The position numbers and the translations under genes are program-made. Below, in pieces: positions 28,133-39,908 of a DNA stretch of 64,000 bases. Position 1 is the stretch's first letter. Each line of letters starts with the position of its first letter. Source of the stretch: Bacillus methanolicus PB1 (lineage in GTDB: Bacteria; Bacillota; Bacilli; Bacillales; Cytobacillaceae); NCBI RefSeq assembly GCF_000262755.1, contig NZ_AFEU01000001.1, positions 372,001 through 436,000 of the forward strand, written 5' to 3'. The notes beneath the pieces are model-generated. The model did not search any database. It had not been told where the DNA came from and was given only the letters and a program-made list of their open reading frames with translations.

Positions 28133-29542
28133 TTACTTTAAAATATGGATTGGTGTTCCTAGAGCTACTTCCGCTGCTTCCATTGTAATCTCGCCTAAAG
28201 TCGGATGAGCGTGAATAGTCATGGCAAGGTCTTCAGCTGTCATTCCAGCTTCAATCGCTAGACCCAATTCAGCAATCATATCAGAAGCGCTTGGTCCGGC
28301 AATTTGTGCACCGATGACTAGTCCGTCATCTTTACGAGTAACGAGTTTCATGAATCCTTCGCTGCTGTTCAGTGAAAGAGCACGGCCGTTTGCCCCAAAT
28401 GGGAATCTCGCTGCGATGACTTCAATTCCATCTTCTTTCGCTTGACTTTCGGTATATCCAACAGAAGCAAGTTCAGGGTCTGAAAAGACAACTGAAGGAA
28501 TACCAAGATAATCAATTTCTGAGTTGTGGCCGGCTATTACTTCAGCGGCAATTTTTCCTTCATAAGATGCTTTATGAGCTAAATCAAGTCCTTCGACAAC
28601 ATCGCCTATTGCGAAGATATTGCTTACAGAAGTACGGCATTGTTTATCAGTTTTAATAATGCCTTTTTCATTCACTTCAATTCCTGCTTGTTCTAAACCT
28701 AGTTCATCAGTATTTGGACGGCGGCCAACCATGACAAATACGTAATCAGCCTCGATATTTTTCTCTTCGCCCTTCGCTTCGTATGTTACGACGACACCAT
28801 TTTCTTTTTCCGCGACACCTTTTGCCATTGCTTTAGTGATTATTTCTGCACCTTTTTTCTTTAGGTTGCGCTTAACAAGTGCAGTCATTTGTTTTTCGAA
28901 TCCATGTAAAATATCATCTGCTGCTTCAAGAATTGTTACTTGAGAACCAAAGCTTGCATATGCCCCGCCTAATTCAATTCCAATATATCCACCGCCGATT
29001 ACGACAATTTTATTTGGAATCTCCTGAAGGCTTAAAGCACCAGTCGAATCAAGTACACGTTTTGAAAATTTTATTGAAGGCAATTCAATTGGTCGCGAAC
29101 CAGTAGCTATAATAGCATTTTTAAATTTATAAGTTTGGGCTGAGTTTTCATCCATGACACGTACAGTATTTGCATCTACAAAATATGCTTCTCCTCGGAC
29201 AATATCAACTTTATTTCCTTTTAACAGGCCTTCAACACCGCCGGTCAGTTTTTTAACAACCGACGCTTTCCATTCTTGAACTTTTGAGAAATCTACTTTT
29301 ACATTCTCGGCAATAATTCCGATTGAATCAGACTGTTTTGCTGTTTCATAGCGGTGTCCTGCAGAAATCAAAGCTTTTGAAGGAATACATCCAACATTCA
29401 AGCATACACCGCCTACTGTTCCTTTCTCAACAATCGTAACTTTTTGCCCAAGCTGTGCTGCACGGATTGCAGCTACATACCCGCCTGGACCAGCACCAAT
29501 GACAAGAGTTTCTGTTTCAATAGGAAAATCTCCTACTACCAT
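28133..29542 (-). CDS. pdhD: Dihydrolipoyl dehydrogenase, E3
   Basis: A 469-residue FAD disulfide oxidoreductase that re-oxidises dihydrolipoamide on PdhC with NAD+. It has the FAD site [10 protein letters not shown], redox disulfide [16 protein letters not shown] site [10 protein letters not shown], and the C-terminal HAHPTLGE, whose His-Glu pair is catalytic. It starts three bases after the pdhC stop and has GGAGGCG upstream. It is the last gene of pdhABCD and is probably shared with other 2-oxo acid complexes. Confidence 0.98.
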   Translation of the reverse strand: MVVGDFPIETETLVIGAGPGGYVAAIRAAQLGQKVTIVEKGTVGGVCLNVGCIPSKALISAGHRYETAKQSDSIGIIAENVKVDFSKVQEWKASVVKKLTGGVEGLLKGNKVDIVRGEAYFVDANTVRVMDENSAQTYKFKNAIIATGSRPIELPSIKFSKRVLDSTGALSLQEIPNKIVVIGGGYIGIELGGAYASFGSQVTILEAADDILHGFEKQMTALVKRNLKKKGAEIITKAMAKGVAEKENGVVVTYEAKGEEKNIEADYVFVMVGRRPNTDELGLEQAGIEVNEKGIIKTDKQCRTSVSNIFAIGDVVEGLDLAHKASYEGKIAAEVIAGHNSEIDYLGIPSVVFSDPELASVGYTESQAKEDGIEVIAARFPFGANGRALSLNSSEGFMKLVTRKDDGLVIGAQIAGPSASDMIAELGLAIEAGMTAEDLAMTIHAHPTLGEITMEAAEVALGTPIHILK

Positions 29543-29545
29543 TTT

Positions 29546-30901
29546 TTACGCCTCCATTAACAAAAGTTCAGGATCATTCAACAAACGCTTAATGTGGTTT
29601 AGTGCATATTGGGCAGTTGCCCCGTCAATAATTCTGTGGTCAAAGCTTAACGATAGTGCCAATACTGGAGCCGGAACAATTTCACCATCTTTTACTACAG
29701 GTTTTTCTGCGATTCGTCCAATTCCAAGAATGGCAACTTCAGGATGGTTAATAACCGGTGTAAACCATTGGCCCCCGGCAGACCCGATATTAGTAATTGT
29801 ACATGAAGCGCCTTTCATTTCATCCGGTGACAATTTTCCTTCACGGGCTTTCGTTGCCAATTCGTTAATTTCTTTTGAAATTTTGAATACTGATTTGCGG
29901 TCAGCATCTTTTACAACGGGGACTAATAAACCTCTGTCTGTATCTGCTGCTATTCCGATATTATAATAGTGCTTATAGATAATCTCTTCTTTTTCGTCGT
30001 CAAGTGAAGTATTTAAAACCGGATATTCCCGTAAAGCACTTGTTAATGCTTTTACAACGTAAGGCAGGAATGTAAGCTTAATTCCTTTTTCTGCTGCGAT
30101 TTCTTTGAATTTCTTACGGTGGGCAACAAGTTTTGTTACATCCACTTCATCCATTAGTGTTACATGTGGCGCTGTTTGTTTGGAATTTACCATCGCTTTG
30201 GCGATCGCCCTGCGAATTCCGCTCATTTTTTCTCGTGTTTCCGGATATTGACCTTGCGGAACTGTTGGAGCAGCTATTGTTTCTGTTTGCTGTGCAGCTG
30301 CATGATCAGCTTTTGGTGCTTCAGATTCAGCTTTAGCCTGGCCGCCGCTTAAGAATAAATCAATATCTTCTTTTAAGACACGTCCATTTTTACCGGAACC
30401 GGCAACAAGACGAATATCTACACCTTTATCACGAGCATATTTGCGGACAGAAGGCATTGCGATAACACGGCGGTTCGCATCAACTTCTGTCTGTACAGGA
30501 GACTCTGCTGCATTTGTTGGATCTTGTGCTTCTTGCACGGCTGCTGAATCCTTTTTAATATCCCGTCCGGATTCTACTGTTGATTGTACTAGAGATTCTT
30601 TTTTTTCATCTTTCTTTGGCGCTTCTTCATGGTCATCGCCTTTAAATTTTAAATTTTCATAGCCTGGTGCATCAAATGTGATTAAAACTTGTCCGACAGT
30701 CGCCACAGCACCTTCTTCAACTAATATTTTTTCAACCGTACCTGTAACAGGGGAAGGAATTTCTACTACTGCTTTATCGTTTTGCACTTCACATAAAACA
30801 TCATCTTCCTGAACTTTGTCACCTTGCTTAACAAACCATTTGACGATTTCACCTTCATGAATACCTTCGCCAATGTCAGGCAATTTAAATTCAAATGCCA
30901 C
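29546..30901 (-). CDS. pdhC: Dihydrolipoyllysine acetyltransferase, E2
   Basis: The 451-residue core of the pyruvate dehydrogenase complex. It has one lipoyl domain (lipoylated K43 in [10 protein letters not shown]), an Ala/Pro/Glu-rich linker, a peripheral subunit-binding domain ([18 protein letters not shown]), a second linker, and the catalytic trimer domain ending with SFDHRIIDG (active-site His). Ribosome site AGGAGGG. A hairpin precedes it in the 108-bp pdhB-pdhC gap. Confidence 0.98.
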   Translation of the reverse strand: MAFEFKLPDIGEGIHEGEIVKWFVKQGDKVQEDDVLCEVQNDKAVVEIPSPVTGTVEKILVEEGAVATVGQVLITFDAPGYENLKFKGDDHEEAPKKDEKKESLVQSTVESGRDIKKDSAAVQEAQDPTNAAESPVQTEVDANRRVIAMPSVRKYARDKGVDIRLVAGSGKNGRVLKEDIDLFLSGGQAKAESEAPKADHAAAQQTETIAAPTVPQGQYPETREKMSGIRRAIAKAMVNSKQTAPHVTLMDEVDVTKLVAHRKKFKEIAAEKGIKLTFLPYVVKALTSALREYPVLNTSLDDEKEEIIYKHYYNIGIAADTDRGLLVPVVKDADRKSVFKISKEINELATKAREGKLSPDEMKGASCTITNIGSAGGQWFTPVINHPEVAILGIGRIAEKPVVKDGEIVPAPVLALSLSFDHRIIDGATAQYALNHIKRLLNDPELLLMEA

Positions 30902-30962
30902 TTGGAATCACCCTCCTAAGTTCACGTTGCTTAATTTGCAACTTCGTTATATTACGTACACA

Positions 30963-30983
30963 GGGGCAATCAGTTCATGCCCC
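30963..30983 (-). other. Hairpin in the pdhB-pdhC gap
   Basis: GGGGCA and TGCCCC pair around a nine-base loop, without a T-run on the coding strand. It is more likely a processing or stability element than a terminator. Confidence 0.5.
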
Positions 30984-31009
30984 TTTTCTTTCCATCACGA
31001 TTCGATTAA

Positions 31010-31987
31010 TTAAAAAGTCAATACTTTTTTCGCTGTTTCAATGATGTCTTTAGAGTTTGAAAGCCATACAGATTCCGCTTGCGGGAACGGGTATACTGTA
31101 TCAGGAGCTGTTACGCGCAATACAGGCGCTTCCAGGCTAAGGATGGCTCGGTCGTTAATCTCTGCAACAACATTTGCTGCAATACCTGCTTGTTTTTGAG
31201 CTTCTTGTACAACGATTGCCCGGCCGGTTTTTTCCACTGATGAAATGATTGTCTCAATATCGAGAGGAACAATTGTCCGCAAATCAATCACTTCTGCCGA
31301 GTAGCCTTCTTTTTCAAGCTCTTCAGCAGCTTTTAGAGATTCATGCACCATTGCCCCATACGTAATAATGGATAAATCTGAACCTTCTCTTTTAATATCA
31401 GCTTTGCCTAATGGAATGATGTATTCCTCTTCAGGTACTTCTTGTCGGAAAGAACGGTATAATTTCATATGCTCAAGAAAAATAACCGGATCATTATCAC
31501 GAATAGCAGAGATTAATAAGCCTTTCGCATCATAAGGAGTAGAAGGGATGACGACTTTTAAACCCGGCTGCTGTGCTACTAATCCTTCCAAGCTGTCAGC
31601 ATGGAGCTCCGGAGTATGCACTCCGCCTCCAAAAGGCGAACGAATTGTAATGGGGGCATTGTACCGGCCTCCGGAACGATAGCGCATTCGGGCCATTTGC
31701 CCGCTGATAGAATCCATTACTTCGTATACAAAACCGAAAAACTGAATTTCAGCAACCGGACGAAAGCCTTGCAAACCAAGGCCAATCGCGAGTCCCCCGA
31801 TACCGGATTCAGCCAGCGGAGTATCAAACACGCGTTCTTCGCCAAATTCTTGCTGAAGGCCTTCTGTTGCTCGGAAAACGCCGCCATTTACGCCCACATC
31901 TTCTCCAAATACTAATACATTCGGATCATTTCTCATTTCTGTGCGTAACGCATCCGTGATTGCTTGAATCATTGTCATTTGCGCCAT
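31010..31987 (-). CDS. pdhB: Pyruvate dehydrogenase E1 beta
   Basis: A 325-residue subunit that forms the thiamine-diphosphate E1 heterotetramer with PdhA. Conserved stretches are [31 protein letters not shown] and [18 protein letters not shown] (partly quoted), with the transketolase C-terminal domain behind. It begins three bases after the pdhA stop, so the pair is translated together. Confidence 0.98.
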   Translation of the reverse strand: MAQMTMIQAITDALRTEMRNDPNVLVFGEDVGVNGGVFRATEGLQQEFGEERVFDTPLAESGIGGLAIGLGLQGFRPVAEIQFFGFVYEVMDSISGQMARMRYRSGGRYNAPITIRSPFGGGVHTPELHADSLEGLVAQQPGLKVVIPSTPYDAKGLLISAIRDNDPVIFLEHMKLYRSFRQEVPEEEYIIPLGKADIKREGSDLSIITYGAMVHESLKAAEELEKEGYSAEVIDLRTIVPLDIETIISSVEKTGRAIVVQEAQKQAGIAANVVAEINDRAILSLEAPVLRVTAPDTVYPFPQAESVWLSNSKDIIETAKKVLTF

Positions 31988-31990
31988 GGC

Positions 31991-33652
<1,662 letters not shown>

Positions 33653-34318
33653 TTAATGAGATTTTATTTTAAATTTTGCTTTTTCATAAAAATTTCTTTT
33701 CGCGTTATTATAATCCTCAGTTAATTTATTGAATGCTTTATTTGCTTCAATGACTTTTTTGTATGATTCATTTATTATATGAATCTGAGTTTCAAGCTGT
33801 TCAAGTGTTATATCTTCCTGCTTGAACATCTCATACAATTCCTTGTCATATTCAAGACCTTTCGAATAATGCTTATTAAGTATATGATAAGTTTTATATC
33901 GGTCCATCATTATATTATATAATTGTTCAGCATGCTTTTTTAACTCTTGATCGTTTATATCATCGATAATTGATGTTAATTTCGCAAATTCTTTCGAAGA
34001 AGCTTTCATACTTTTTTCTTCTTTCAAAAGATGTTCCTTTCGTTTTTTAATTATGGTCAGTGCTTCATCAGACATCTTTACGATTTGGCCATATTCGTCC
34101 ATTCCAAGGGCAATTATTTTTTCAAATAGAGCTTTCTCATCTTTTTCCAATTTGACTAGTTGTTCTTGCTGTTCTTCAAAAGGTTCCTCAAGAGCAACCA
34201 CTTTTTCAAGCACTTCATATATTTTCTCTTCAGAAGTTCGGTGGCCGAAACAGCCTGTTAATGGTAAAAAAACGACAATAAATAGTAAATACAAACGACT
34301 ATTTTTTAAGATCGACAA
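33653..34318 (-). CDS. ykyA: Lipoprotein YkyA (cell-wall-binding type)
   Basis: A 221-residue exported lipoprotein with lipobox PLTGC (Cys23). The mature part is almost entirely charged alpha helix, predicted coiled coil (EEKIYEVLEKVVALEEPFEEQ and further). Family members are annotated as putative cell-wall-binding lipoproteins; the role is unknown. Its place just upstream of pdhA agrees with B. subtilis ykyA. Confidence 0.88.
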   Translation of the reverse strand: MSILKNSRLYLLFIVVFLPLTGCFGHRTSEEKIYEVLEKVVALEEPFEEQQEQLVKLEKDEKALFEKIIALGMDEYGQIVKMSDEALTIIKKRKEHLLKEEKSMKASSKEFAKLTSIIDDINDQELKKHAEQLYNIMMDRYKTYHILNKHYSKGLEYDKELYEMFKQEDITLEQLETQIHIINESYKKVIEANKAFNKLTEDYNNAKRNFYEKAKFKIKSH

Positions 34319-34464
34319 TGTTCGTCCTCCCTGAAATAATAGTTATTGCTTTCTCTGCAGTTTCTGCTTTTGACAAAATACAATACAAGGAATAGAGGAT
34401 AAGGGCTTGTACTATTACCCATTGTATTCTTTAATAATTCAATTATGATTGGGCACAGGCCTAA

Positions 34465-34492
34465 ACGAGTAGCTTTTTACACTCATAGGCTA
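34465..34492 (+). promoter_or_regulatory. Candidate sigma-K (or sigma-E) promoter of yjcZ
   Basis: AC, 17 bp, then CATAGGCTA, which fits the sigma-K -10 pattern CATANNNTA. It lies 63 bp before a YjcZ-type sporulation gene, so the context agrees. Confidence 0.45.
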
Positions 34493-34554
34493 TAGTAATC
34501 GCCAGATATAGATTCCTTTTCTGGACGAAATATTTTAAGGGGAGGTTATCCTTT

Positions 34555-34683
34555 ATGTACGGATACGGTGGATACGGTTATTGTTGTTATCCAAGCTACT
34601 GTCATGGTTACGGAAGAGGATTTGCGCTAATCGTAGTCTTATTTATTCTCCTCATCATCGTTGGCTGTGCGTGCTGGAACTAA
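34555..34683 (+). CDS. YjcZ-family small sporulation protein
   Basis: A 42-residue protein. It has a Gly/Tyr/Cys-rich head ([20 protein letters not shown]), then a single membrane helix ([19 protein letters not shown]). This layout is typical of YjcZ/SscA-type spore proteins, small membrane peptides made in the mother cell. GGGGAGG lies nine bases before ATG. It is followed by three 10-bp GGCTTGA direct repeats and a terminator. Confidence 0.85.
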   Translation: MYGYGGYGYCCYPSYCHGYGRGFALIVVLFILLIIVGCACWN

Positions 34684-34734
34684 TAAAAGCGGAAGCGGCT
34701 TGACAGGCTTGAACGGGCTTGATAGGAAGAATGG

Positions 34735-34764
34735 GAAGGTGCACTTAGCATCTTCTCTTTTTTT
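34735..34764 (+). terminator. Terminator of yjcZ
   Basis: A GAAGGTGC/GCATCTTC stem (one G-T pair) with a five-base loop and T-run. Confidence 0.75.
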
Positions 34765-34814
34765 GTGGAAAAGGGGCGGAGCTACGCTAACAAAAATAGA
34801 AAAGCTAAACTTAT

Positions 34815-34947
34815 CTTAAGCAAGATACTTGTTTAGCTTTGTAAATATTTAGAGCTTTGCTTCGCTCACACCGCCTTATTATGTTGGTAAACTATATAAA
34901 TGAGATCCATTTCCATGTTAGGGTTGGGAGTTTAATACTCATGCTCG
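34815..34947 (-). repeat. Second repeat family, minus-strand copy
   Basis: About 130 bp that match 49861-49991 in reverse orientation. The best-kept core is TAATAAGGCGGTGTGAGCGA followed by AGCA, with shared GCATGAG, CATGGAAAT and ATATTTACAA blocks. In this copy the end extends into a hairpin of AAAGCTAAAC and GTTTAGCTTT (34801-34840). Confidence 0.88.
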
Positions 34948-35047
34948 TTTTTTGTTAACTTTTTTTGCCTTCTTTGTTAGACTAAAATCGTACTTATGAG
35001 TAAGAAGATCTCTTAAATGCATTGAAAGCCATAAGGAGTGTGTTTTT

Positions 35048-35602
35048 ATGTTAACGATGGATGACATCATCCGCGACGGGCATCCAACTTTACGAAAAGT
35101 TGCTGAAGAAGTCGATATGCCGCCGTCAGATGAGGATAAACGTATATTAAAAAGCTTGTTGGAATATGTAATAAACAGCCAAAATCCAGAAATTTCTGCG
35201 CAGTATGGCTTAAGACCGGGGATTGGTCTCGCCGCACCGCAAATAAATGTTTCAAAGCGCATGATCGCTGTCCATGTCCATGACGAAAAGGGAGCTCTTT
35301 ACAGTTATGCTCTATTCAATCCAAAAATTGCAAGCCATTCTGTTGAACGGGCTTATTTAACATCCGGAGAAGGATGCCTATCTGTTGACGAATCCATCCC
35401 CGGTTATGTACCTAGATATGCCCGCGTTACTGTGAAAGGCTATGATATTGATGGAAATGAAGTCAAACTGAGATTGAGAGGCTTGCCGGCTATTGTGTTT
35501 CAACATGAAATTGATCATTTGAACGGTATTATGTTTTATGATCATATTGATAAACAAAATCCGTTTAAGCCGATTGAAAACGCAATCCCTATTGAACGAT
35601 AA
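35048..35602 (+). CDS. defB: Peptide deformylase, type 2
   Basis: A 184-residue metalloenzyme that removes the N-formyl group from new proteins. Motif 1 is GIGLAAPQ, motif 2 is EGCLS (C110), motif 3 is QHEIDHLNG (H153, E154, H157). C110, H153 and H157 bind the metal. The length and insert near residues 70-85 fit the Gram-positive long form (YkrB). AAGGAGTG precedes ATG. It is followed by a minimal copy of the nested-palindrome repeat acting as terminator. Confidence 0.97.
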   Translation: MLTMDDIIRDGHPTLRKVAEEVDMPPSDEDKRILKSLLEYVINSQNPEISAQYGLRPGIGLAAPQINVSKRMIAVHVHDEKGALYSYALFNPKIASHSVERAYLTSGEGCLSVDESIPGYVPRYARVTVKGYDIDGNEVKLRLRGLPAIVFQHEIDHLNGIMFYDHIDKQNPFKPIENAIPIER

Positions 35603-35617
35603 ATTTTTTATTTAATA

Positions 35618-35658
35618 AAAAAGGCTGGCTCAAAAAATGTAAAGAGTCAGCTTCTTTA
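35618..35658 (+). terminator. Terminator of defB, minimal repeat-family hairpin
   Basis: AAGGCTGGCTC pairs with GAGTCAGCTT around an A-rich loop, followed by CTTT. The arms equal the outer arms of the dispersed palindrome family, without its GGGTCAGACCC middle. Confidence 0.75.
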
Positions 35659-35999
35659 TAATTTAAATGGAATCGGAAATTTATGCAGCGGCCTTTTTCC
35701 CGATTTTTCTTTTTTTTCTTCGAAGATATTAAATTAAGCCCAACCCAAACATTGCTCCATATAATTTTCCTATCGTTTCCTCCAAAATTTTCTCGCGAGT
35801 AGAAGTAATGCCTTTTATTTACATTTTCAGAATTATGGGAAAACGAAGAATTCCAGTTATCCCCATGAAAAAAACCTATGATTTATCATATAATATAATA
35901 AAAAGCCCTTTTTAGAAATTATTCTTTTTAAACATTTTCCTTGATTGCTTTACTTTGGACAAGGATTGTTTAAAATAAGAAGTAAGGAGTTGATCCACT
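35659..35999. other. Gap between defB and the cationic peptide gene
   Basis: No gene can be supported. A short stretch of minus-strand frame (35742-35800, ending KILEETIGKLYGAMFGLGLI) looks protein-like but lacks a start. The right end carries a candidate -10 (TAAAAT at 35971-35976) for the peptide gene. Confidence 0.4.
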
Positions 36000-36071
36000 A
36001 TGTTAAAGAAGCTTAGAAAGAAGCTCTTAAAACAGTGGAAGGAATTGCTTCGTAAAAAATCAATTGCTTAA
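36000..36071 (+). CDS. Candidate 23-residue cationic peptide
   Basis: MLKKLRKKLLKQWKELLRKK then SIA, a strongly basic amphipathic helix (ten Lys/Arg). AAGGAG lies ten bases before ATG, a TAAAAT -10 lies about 25 bp upstream, and a strong terminator follows 14 bp after the stop. It therefore looks like its own tiny transcription unit. Possible roles (membrane-active peptide, ribosome- or RNA-binding peptide, or leader) cannot be told apart. Confidence 0.55.
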   Translation: MLKKLRKKLLKQWKELLRKKSIA

Positions 36072-36084
36072 AATGTTTTTTTAT

Positions 36085-36118
36085 GAGCCCTTCAAGCTTG
36101 CGAAGGGCTCCTTCCTTA
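36085..36118 (+). terminator. Terminator of the cationic peptide gene
   Basis: A perfect GAGCCCTTC/GAAGGGCTC stem with eight-base loop, followed by CTTCCTTATT. Confidence 0.85.
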
Positions 36119-36254
36119 TTGTAAATTGATAATCAGTTGTTTTACATACAAACAAAATTTTCCGTTTCTAGAAATCACGCCGGCGATAAACATGAAATGC
36201 ACTATATTTTCTTATATTATAAAAAAGTTATTTCGGAGTAAGGAGAGAATTTAA

Positions 36255-36467
36255 ATGATTTTCAAAGTATTTTACCAGGAATCCATTACACAAGTACCAG
36301 TAAGGGAAAAAACAAAAACCCTTTATATTGAAGCTGAATCAGAAAGAGATGTTCGATCTAAACTGGCAGACAGGACTATAAATATTGAATTTATACAGCC
36401 TGTTTCGGGTGCTTTTCTAGAGTATGAGCAACAAAATGAAGACTTTAAAGTATTGGAGATTGAATAA
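36255..36467 (+). CDS. rpoY: RNA polymerase epsilon subunit
   Basis: A 70-residue protein starting [20 protein letters not shown]. It matches RpoY (YkzG), the small accessory RNA polymerase subunit of Firmicutes, which may protect polymerase from phage proteins. AAGGAGAG precedes ATG. It is three bases ahead of rnjA and co-transcribed with it, the usual arrangement. Confidence 0.95.
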   Translation: MIFKVFYQESITQVPVREKTKTLYIEAESERDVRSKLADRTINIEFIQPVSGAFLEYEQQNEDFKVLEIE

Positions 36468-36470
36468 TTT

Positions 36471-38138
36471 ATGAAATTTGTAAAAAATGATCAAACTGCC
36501 GTATTCGCCCTGGGGGGCCTTGGAGAGATCGGCAAAAATACGTATGCAGTTCAATTTCAAGATGAAATAATTCTAATTGATGCAGGAATCAAGTTTCCTG
36601 AAGACGAATTACTGGGTATCGATTATGTTATACCTGATTACTCGTACCTTATTAAGAATGAAGACAAAATTAAAGGCCTTTTCGTAACACACGGACATGA
36701 AGACCATATCGGCGGAATTCCTTACTTGCTCAGAGAAATAAATATTCCGATTTACGGTGGAAAATTAGCATTAGGCTTAATAAAAAACAAACTGGAAGAA
36801 CATGGTCTTCTAAGAAATGCAAAGCTTTATGAAATTAAAGAAGATGACGTCATTAAATTCCGTAAAACATCGGTTACATTTTTCCGAACCACTCACAGCA
36901 TTCCTGATTCATACGGGATTGTCGTTAAAACGCCTGCAGGGCAAATTGTTCACACAGGCGATTTTAAATTTGATTTCACTCCAGTAGGCGAGCCTGCAAA
37001 CTTAACAAAAATGGCTGAAATAGGAAAAGAAGGAGTACTTTGCTTGCTCTCTGACAGTACCAATAGTGAAATCCCAAATTTCACCATGTCAGAACGGCGT
37101 GTCGGAGAAAGCATTCAAGACATCTTCAGAAAAGTAGATGGCCGAATCATTTTCGCGACTTTTGCATCAAACATCCATCGACTTCAACAAGTAACAGAAG
37201 CGGCTGTTATGAATGGCAGGAAAATTGCGGTTTTTGGACGGAGCATGGAGGCAGCTATTGAGATTGGCAGAGATTTGGGCTATATTCGTGCACCTAAAGA
37301 TACGTTTATCGATGCACAGCATATTAATCGCCTTCCTGCAAACCGGGTAACCATACTTTGTACCGGAAGCCAAGGAGAACCAATGGCTGCCCTTTCACGA
37401 ATTGCCAATGGAACACATCGCCAAATACAAATTATTCCGGGAGACACTGTCGTCTTCTCATCTTCTCCAATTCCGGGGAATACGATAAGCGTCAGCAGAA
37501 CAATCAACCTTCTTTACCGAGCCGGTGCGGAGGTTATCCATGGATCGTTAAATGACATTCATACATCAGGACATGGCGGTCAAGAAGAACAAAAATTAAT
37601 GCTCCGCTTAATGAAGCCTAAATTTTTTATGCCGATCCACGGGGAATACCGGATGCAGAAAATGCATGTAAAACTTGCTGTTGACTGCGGAATACCTGAG
37701 GAAAATTGCTTTATTATGGACAACGGCGAAGTTCTTGCTTTAAGTGAAGATGAAGCAAGAGTAACAGGAAAAATCCCTTCAGGATCTGTATATATTGACG
37801 GGAGCGGCGTCGGTGATATTGGAAATATTGTTTTAAGAGATCGCCGTATTTTATCTGAAGAAGGACTGGTGGTTGTTGTTGTCAGCATTAATATGAAAGA
37901 TTTTAAAATTGCAGCCGGTCCTGATATTATTTCGCGCGGGTTCGTATATATGAGGGAATCGGGAGACCTTATCAATGATGCCCAAACTTTAATAACAAAA
38001 CATCTGAACAAAGTAATGGAAAGAAAAACAACTTTATGGTCAGAAATAAAAAATGAAATTACAGATACACTTGCACCGTTCCTCTATGAAAAAACAAAAC
38101 GCCGACCAATGATCCTTCCTATTATTATGGAAGTATAA
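36471..38138 (+). CDS. rnjA: Ribonuclease J1
   Basis: A 555-residue metallo-beta-lactamase/beta-CASP ribonuclease with 5'-3' exonuclease and endonuclease activity, central to mRNA turnover. The metal site is [10 protein letters not shown] (H74, H76, D78, H79), with HTGDFKFD downstream, and the beta-CASP region includes [11 protein letters not shown] and HTSGHGG. Full length. No ribosome site is obvious in the three-base gap to rpoY, so it probably depends on coupling. The stop is followed at once by a palindromic repeat. Confidence 0.98.
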   Translation: MKFVKNDQTAVFALGGLGEIGKNTYAVQFQDEIILIDAGIKFPEDELLGIDYVIPDYSYLIKNEDKIKGLFVTHGHEDHIGGIPYLLREINIPIYGGKLALGLIKNKLEEHGLLRNAKLYEIKEDDVIKFRKTSVTFFRTTHSIPDSYGIVVKTPAGQIVHTGDFKFDFTPVGEPANLTKMAEIGKEGVLCLLSDSTNSEIPNFTMSERRVGESIQDIFRKVDGRIIFATFASNIHRLQQVTEAAVMNGRKIAVFGRSMEAAIEIGRDLGYIRAPKDTFIDAQHINRLPANRVTILCTGSQGEPMAALSRIANGTHRQIQIIPGDTVVFSSSPIPGNTISVSRTINLLYRAGAEVIHGSLNDIHTSGHGGQEEQKLMLRLMKPKFFMPIHGEYRMQKMHVKLAVDCGIPEENCFIMDNGEVLALSEDEARVTGKIPSGSVYIDGSGVGDIGNIVLRDRRILSEEGLVVVVVSINMKDFKIAAGPDIISRGFVYMRESGDLINDAQTLITKHLNKVMERKTTLWSEIKNEITDTLAPFLYEKTKRRPMILPIIMEV

Positions 38139-38140
38139 AA

Positions 38141-38273
38141 AAAAAATGAGGCTTACTTAAAAGAAAAGGGTCAGACCCCTCCAATACAATATAGAAAATC
38201 ATTAATAAAATAATTCTATATAATATTGTTATTGCCGGAAGGATCGAGACCCTTATGAGTCAGCCCCATTTTT
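38141..38273. repeat. Nested-palindrome repeat, copy 5
   Basis: AAATGAGGCTTACTTAAAAG at left, AAGGGTCAGACCCCTCCAAT, an AT centre with TTCTATATAATATTGTTATTG, then GGATCGAGACCCTTATGAGT and CAGCCCCATTTTT. It fills the space between convergent rnjA and the DUF4349 gene. Confidence 0.9.
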
Positions 38274-38289
38274 ATTTTTATTTTCATCT

Positions 38290-39204
38290 CTATTCTTGCC
38301 GATGATTCCCTTTTTTCTTATACTTTTTTACAATCAAGTAACCACCTATTCCTGCAAGCACAATAAGCAGTAAAATTGGCAAATTTCCGAATATAAAGAC
38401 TGTCATACCGGAAATTGCAGTTAAAAGAAGGTTTAAGCTTTCTGCAAATTGCTTTTTCGTTCTTTCCCAAGTATTTAGATCCTCTTTTTTAATTTCCGGA
38501 ATAACAATTTTATCTTCGTATAATGAAATCGTTACTGTAGAGAAAGCCGTCTGGTTTTGATAATATTTTATTCTCCCTTTTAATTGTTCAATTTCCTCCT
38601 GCACTTTTGATAAATCAGTGGATATCTTCAATAAATCTTCAGTTTTCTGGGCATTTTTCATGAATTCAAGGAGACGTTCTTCGACCGCTTTTTTTGATCG
38701 TAATCTTGACTCCAAATCCACATATTCTTCCGTTACATCTTGACCGCTGACATGGCGTAGCAGAACTTCGACAGCCTCTCCTTGTACATCTCTCAAAAAT
38801 TCATCAAACTTAACTTCTGGGATTCTGAGCATTAACGTACCTTCTATCTGCCTTTTACCTTCACGGAAGACATTTGAATCAACGATATAGCCTCCGTATT
38901 TTTTAGCTTTTTCTTCAATTGACTTTTGGGCTTTATTAAAATCTTTAACACGCAAATTCAACTCTGCATAATAAATAACCATGCGCTCCGTTGCCGCCAT
39001 TGCTTTATTGTTTGTTTCTTCCCCTGCTGTTACTGCAGTCTCTTCTACCTTTTCCTGCATGGCAATATTTTGACTAGATATAGCATCGGAATTAGGTGAT
39101 GCCATTTTTCCGTATTCACTTTTTTTCTCACCACTATTGCTGCTGCAGCCGGAGAATATGAAAATAAGTAAAATAAACAAATAAAAAATCTGTTTTAACT
39201 TCAT
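38290..39204 (-). CDS. DUF4349 lipoprotein with C-terminal membrane anchor
   Basis: A 304-residue exported protein. Lipobox FSGC (Cys20), low-complexity linker, then the DUF4349 domain (MVIYYAELNLRVKDFNKAQK, coiled coil LSKVQEEIEQLKGRIKYYQNQ in part) and one strong C-terminal membrane helix before KKYKKKGNHRQE. DUF4349 proteins are of unknown function, often near stress or division genes. The gene occupies a gap where B. subtilis carries many other genes between ykuV and rnjA. Confidence 0.82.
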   Translation of the reverse strand: MKLKQIFYLFILLIFIFSGCSSNSGEKKSEYGKMASPNSDAISSQNIAMQEKVEETAVTAGEETNNKAMAATERMVIYYAELNLRVKDFNKAQKSIEEKAKKYGGYIVDSNVFREGKRQIEGTLMLRIPEVKFDEFLRDVQGEAVEVLLRHVSGQDVTEEYVDLESRLRSKKAVEERLLEFMKNAQKTEDLLKISTDLSKVQEEIEQLKGRIKYYQNQTAFSTVTISLYEDKIVIPEIKKEDLNTWERTKKQFAESLNLLLTAISGMTVFIFGNLPILLLIVLAGIGGYLIVKKYKKKGNHRQE

Positions 39205-39311
39205 TTTACCGCCAACGTCCCTTCATTGTTTACATTAAGAGACGTTACAGTTTATAAAAAGTTACATGAAACAACAGCTTTTCACAGTCTAAGAGAAAGA
39301 TACATAAAGTC

Positions 39312-39340
39312 AAAAAAGATTGGCCTTTAGACCAATCTTT
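39312..39340 (-). terminator. Terminator of ykuV
   Basis: An AAAGATTGG/CCAATCTTT stem with T6 on the minus strand, next to the ykuV stop. Confidence 0.88.
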
Positions 39341-39341
39341 A

Positions 39342-39797
39342 CTAAGCACTTTGTTCTGTTTCACTTAAGACACGATTTACACGTTTCTCAAGCATTTTCA
39401 TTCCGCTTCCACCAGCCTGATAGTGACGAAGGTTTCCGTCTTTATCAAATACATAATACGCTGGAACGTATTGGTTTTCAAATGCGTCTGCTAACTTATG
39501 CTCGCTGTCAATGAAAATTGGCTGAGTGATTCCGTGCTCAGCTGCTACTTTCTTAATATCTTCAATATCAAGGTCATTTTCGGAACGAGGCATATGGACA
39601 GCAACAACATTAAGTTTGTCTTTATATTCGTCCCGAAATTGATTTACCTGAGGCATAGCTTCTTTACATAAATGGCAGCTGATTGACCAGAAATGAATAA
39701 GTGTAGGTTTTTCACCAATAAGCTGTTCTCTTGTAACTTCACCGTTTAACCACGCAGTCGCACCGTTCAACTCAGGCATTGGTTCGCGTAACTTCAT
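39342..39797 (-). CDS. ykuV: Thiol-disulfide oxidoreductase YkuV
   Basis: A 151-residue cytoplasmic thioredoxin-fold protein with redox motif C41-HL-C44 (FWSISCHLCKEAMPQ) and cis-Pro segment NQYVPAYYVF. The sequence follows B. subtilis YkuV closely. ATG at 39797 has GGAGGAG upstream; the in-frame extension to 39878 crosses the ykuU terminator and is not used. It lies 111 bp after ykuU with a hairpin between, so read-through may be partial. Confidence 0.95.
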   Translation of the reverse strand: MKLREPMPELNGATAWLNGEVTREQLIGEKPTLIHFWSISCHLCKEAMPQVNQFRDEYKDKLNVVAVHMPRSENDLDIEDIKKVAAEHGITQPIFIDSEHKLADAFENQYVPAYYVFDKDGNLRHYQAGGSGMKMLEKRVNRVLSETEQSA

Positions 39798-39861
39798 TAT
39801 CGTTCTCCTCCTTCTTGTACGAATCAAGAACGTATCAAAGTTCTGAACAGATTCATCTAAT

Positions 39862-39893
39862 AAAAGGCCTAACAGCAATGGTTAGGCCTTTTT
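39862..39893 (-). terminator. Hairpin terminator between ykuU and ykuV
   Basis: A perfect AAAAGGCCTAAC/GTTAGGCCTTTT stem with an eight-base loop and T-run. Confidence 0.88.
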
Positions 39894-39908
39894 AATTTGA
39901 AAATGATA

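Noticed and set aside
35742-35800. Short minus-strand frame ending KILEETIGKLYGAMFGLGLI
   Set aside because: It looks protein-like but has a stop shortly upstream, no start codon and no ribosome site; kept only as a note in the gap entry.
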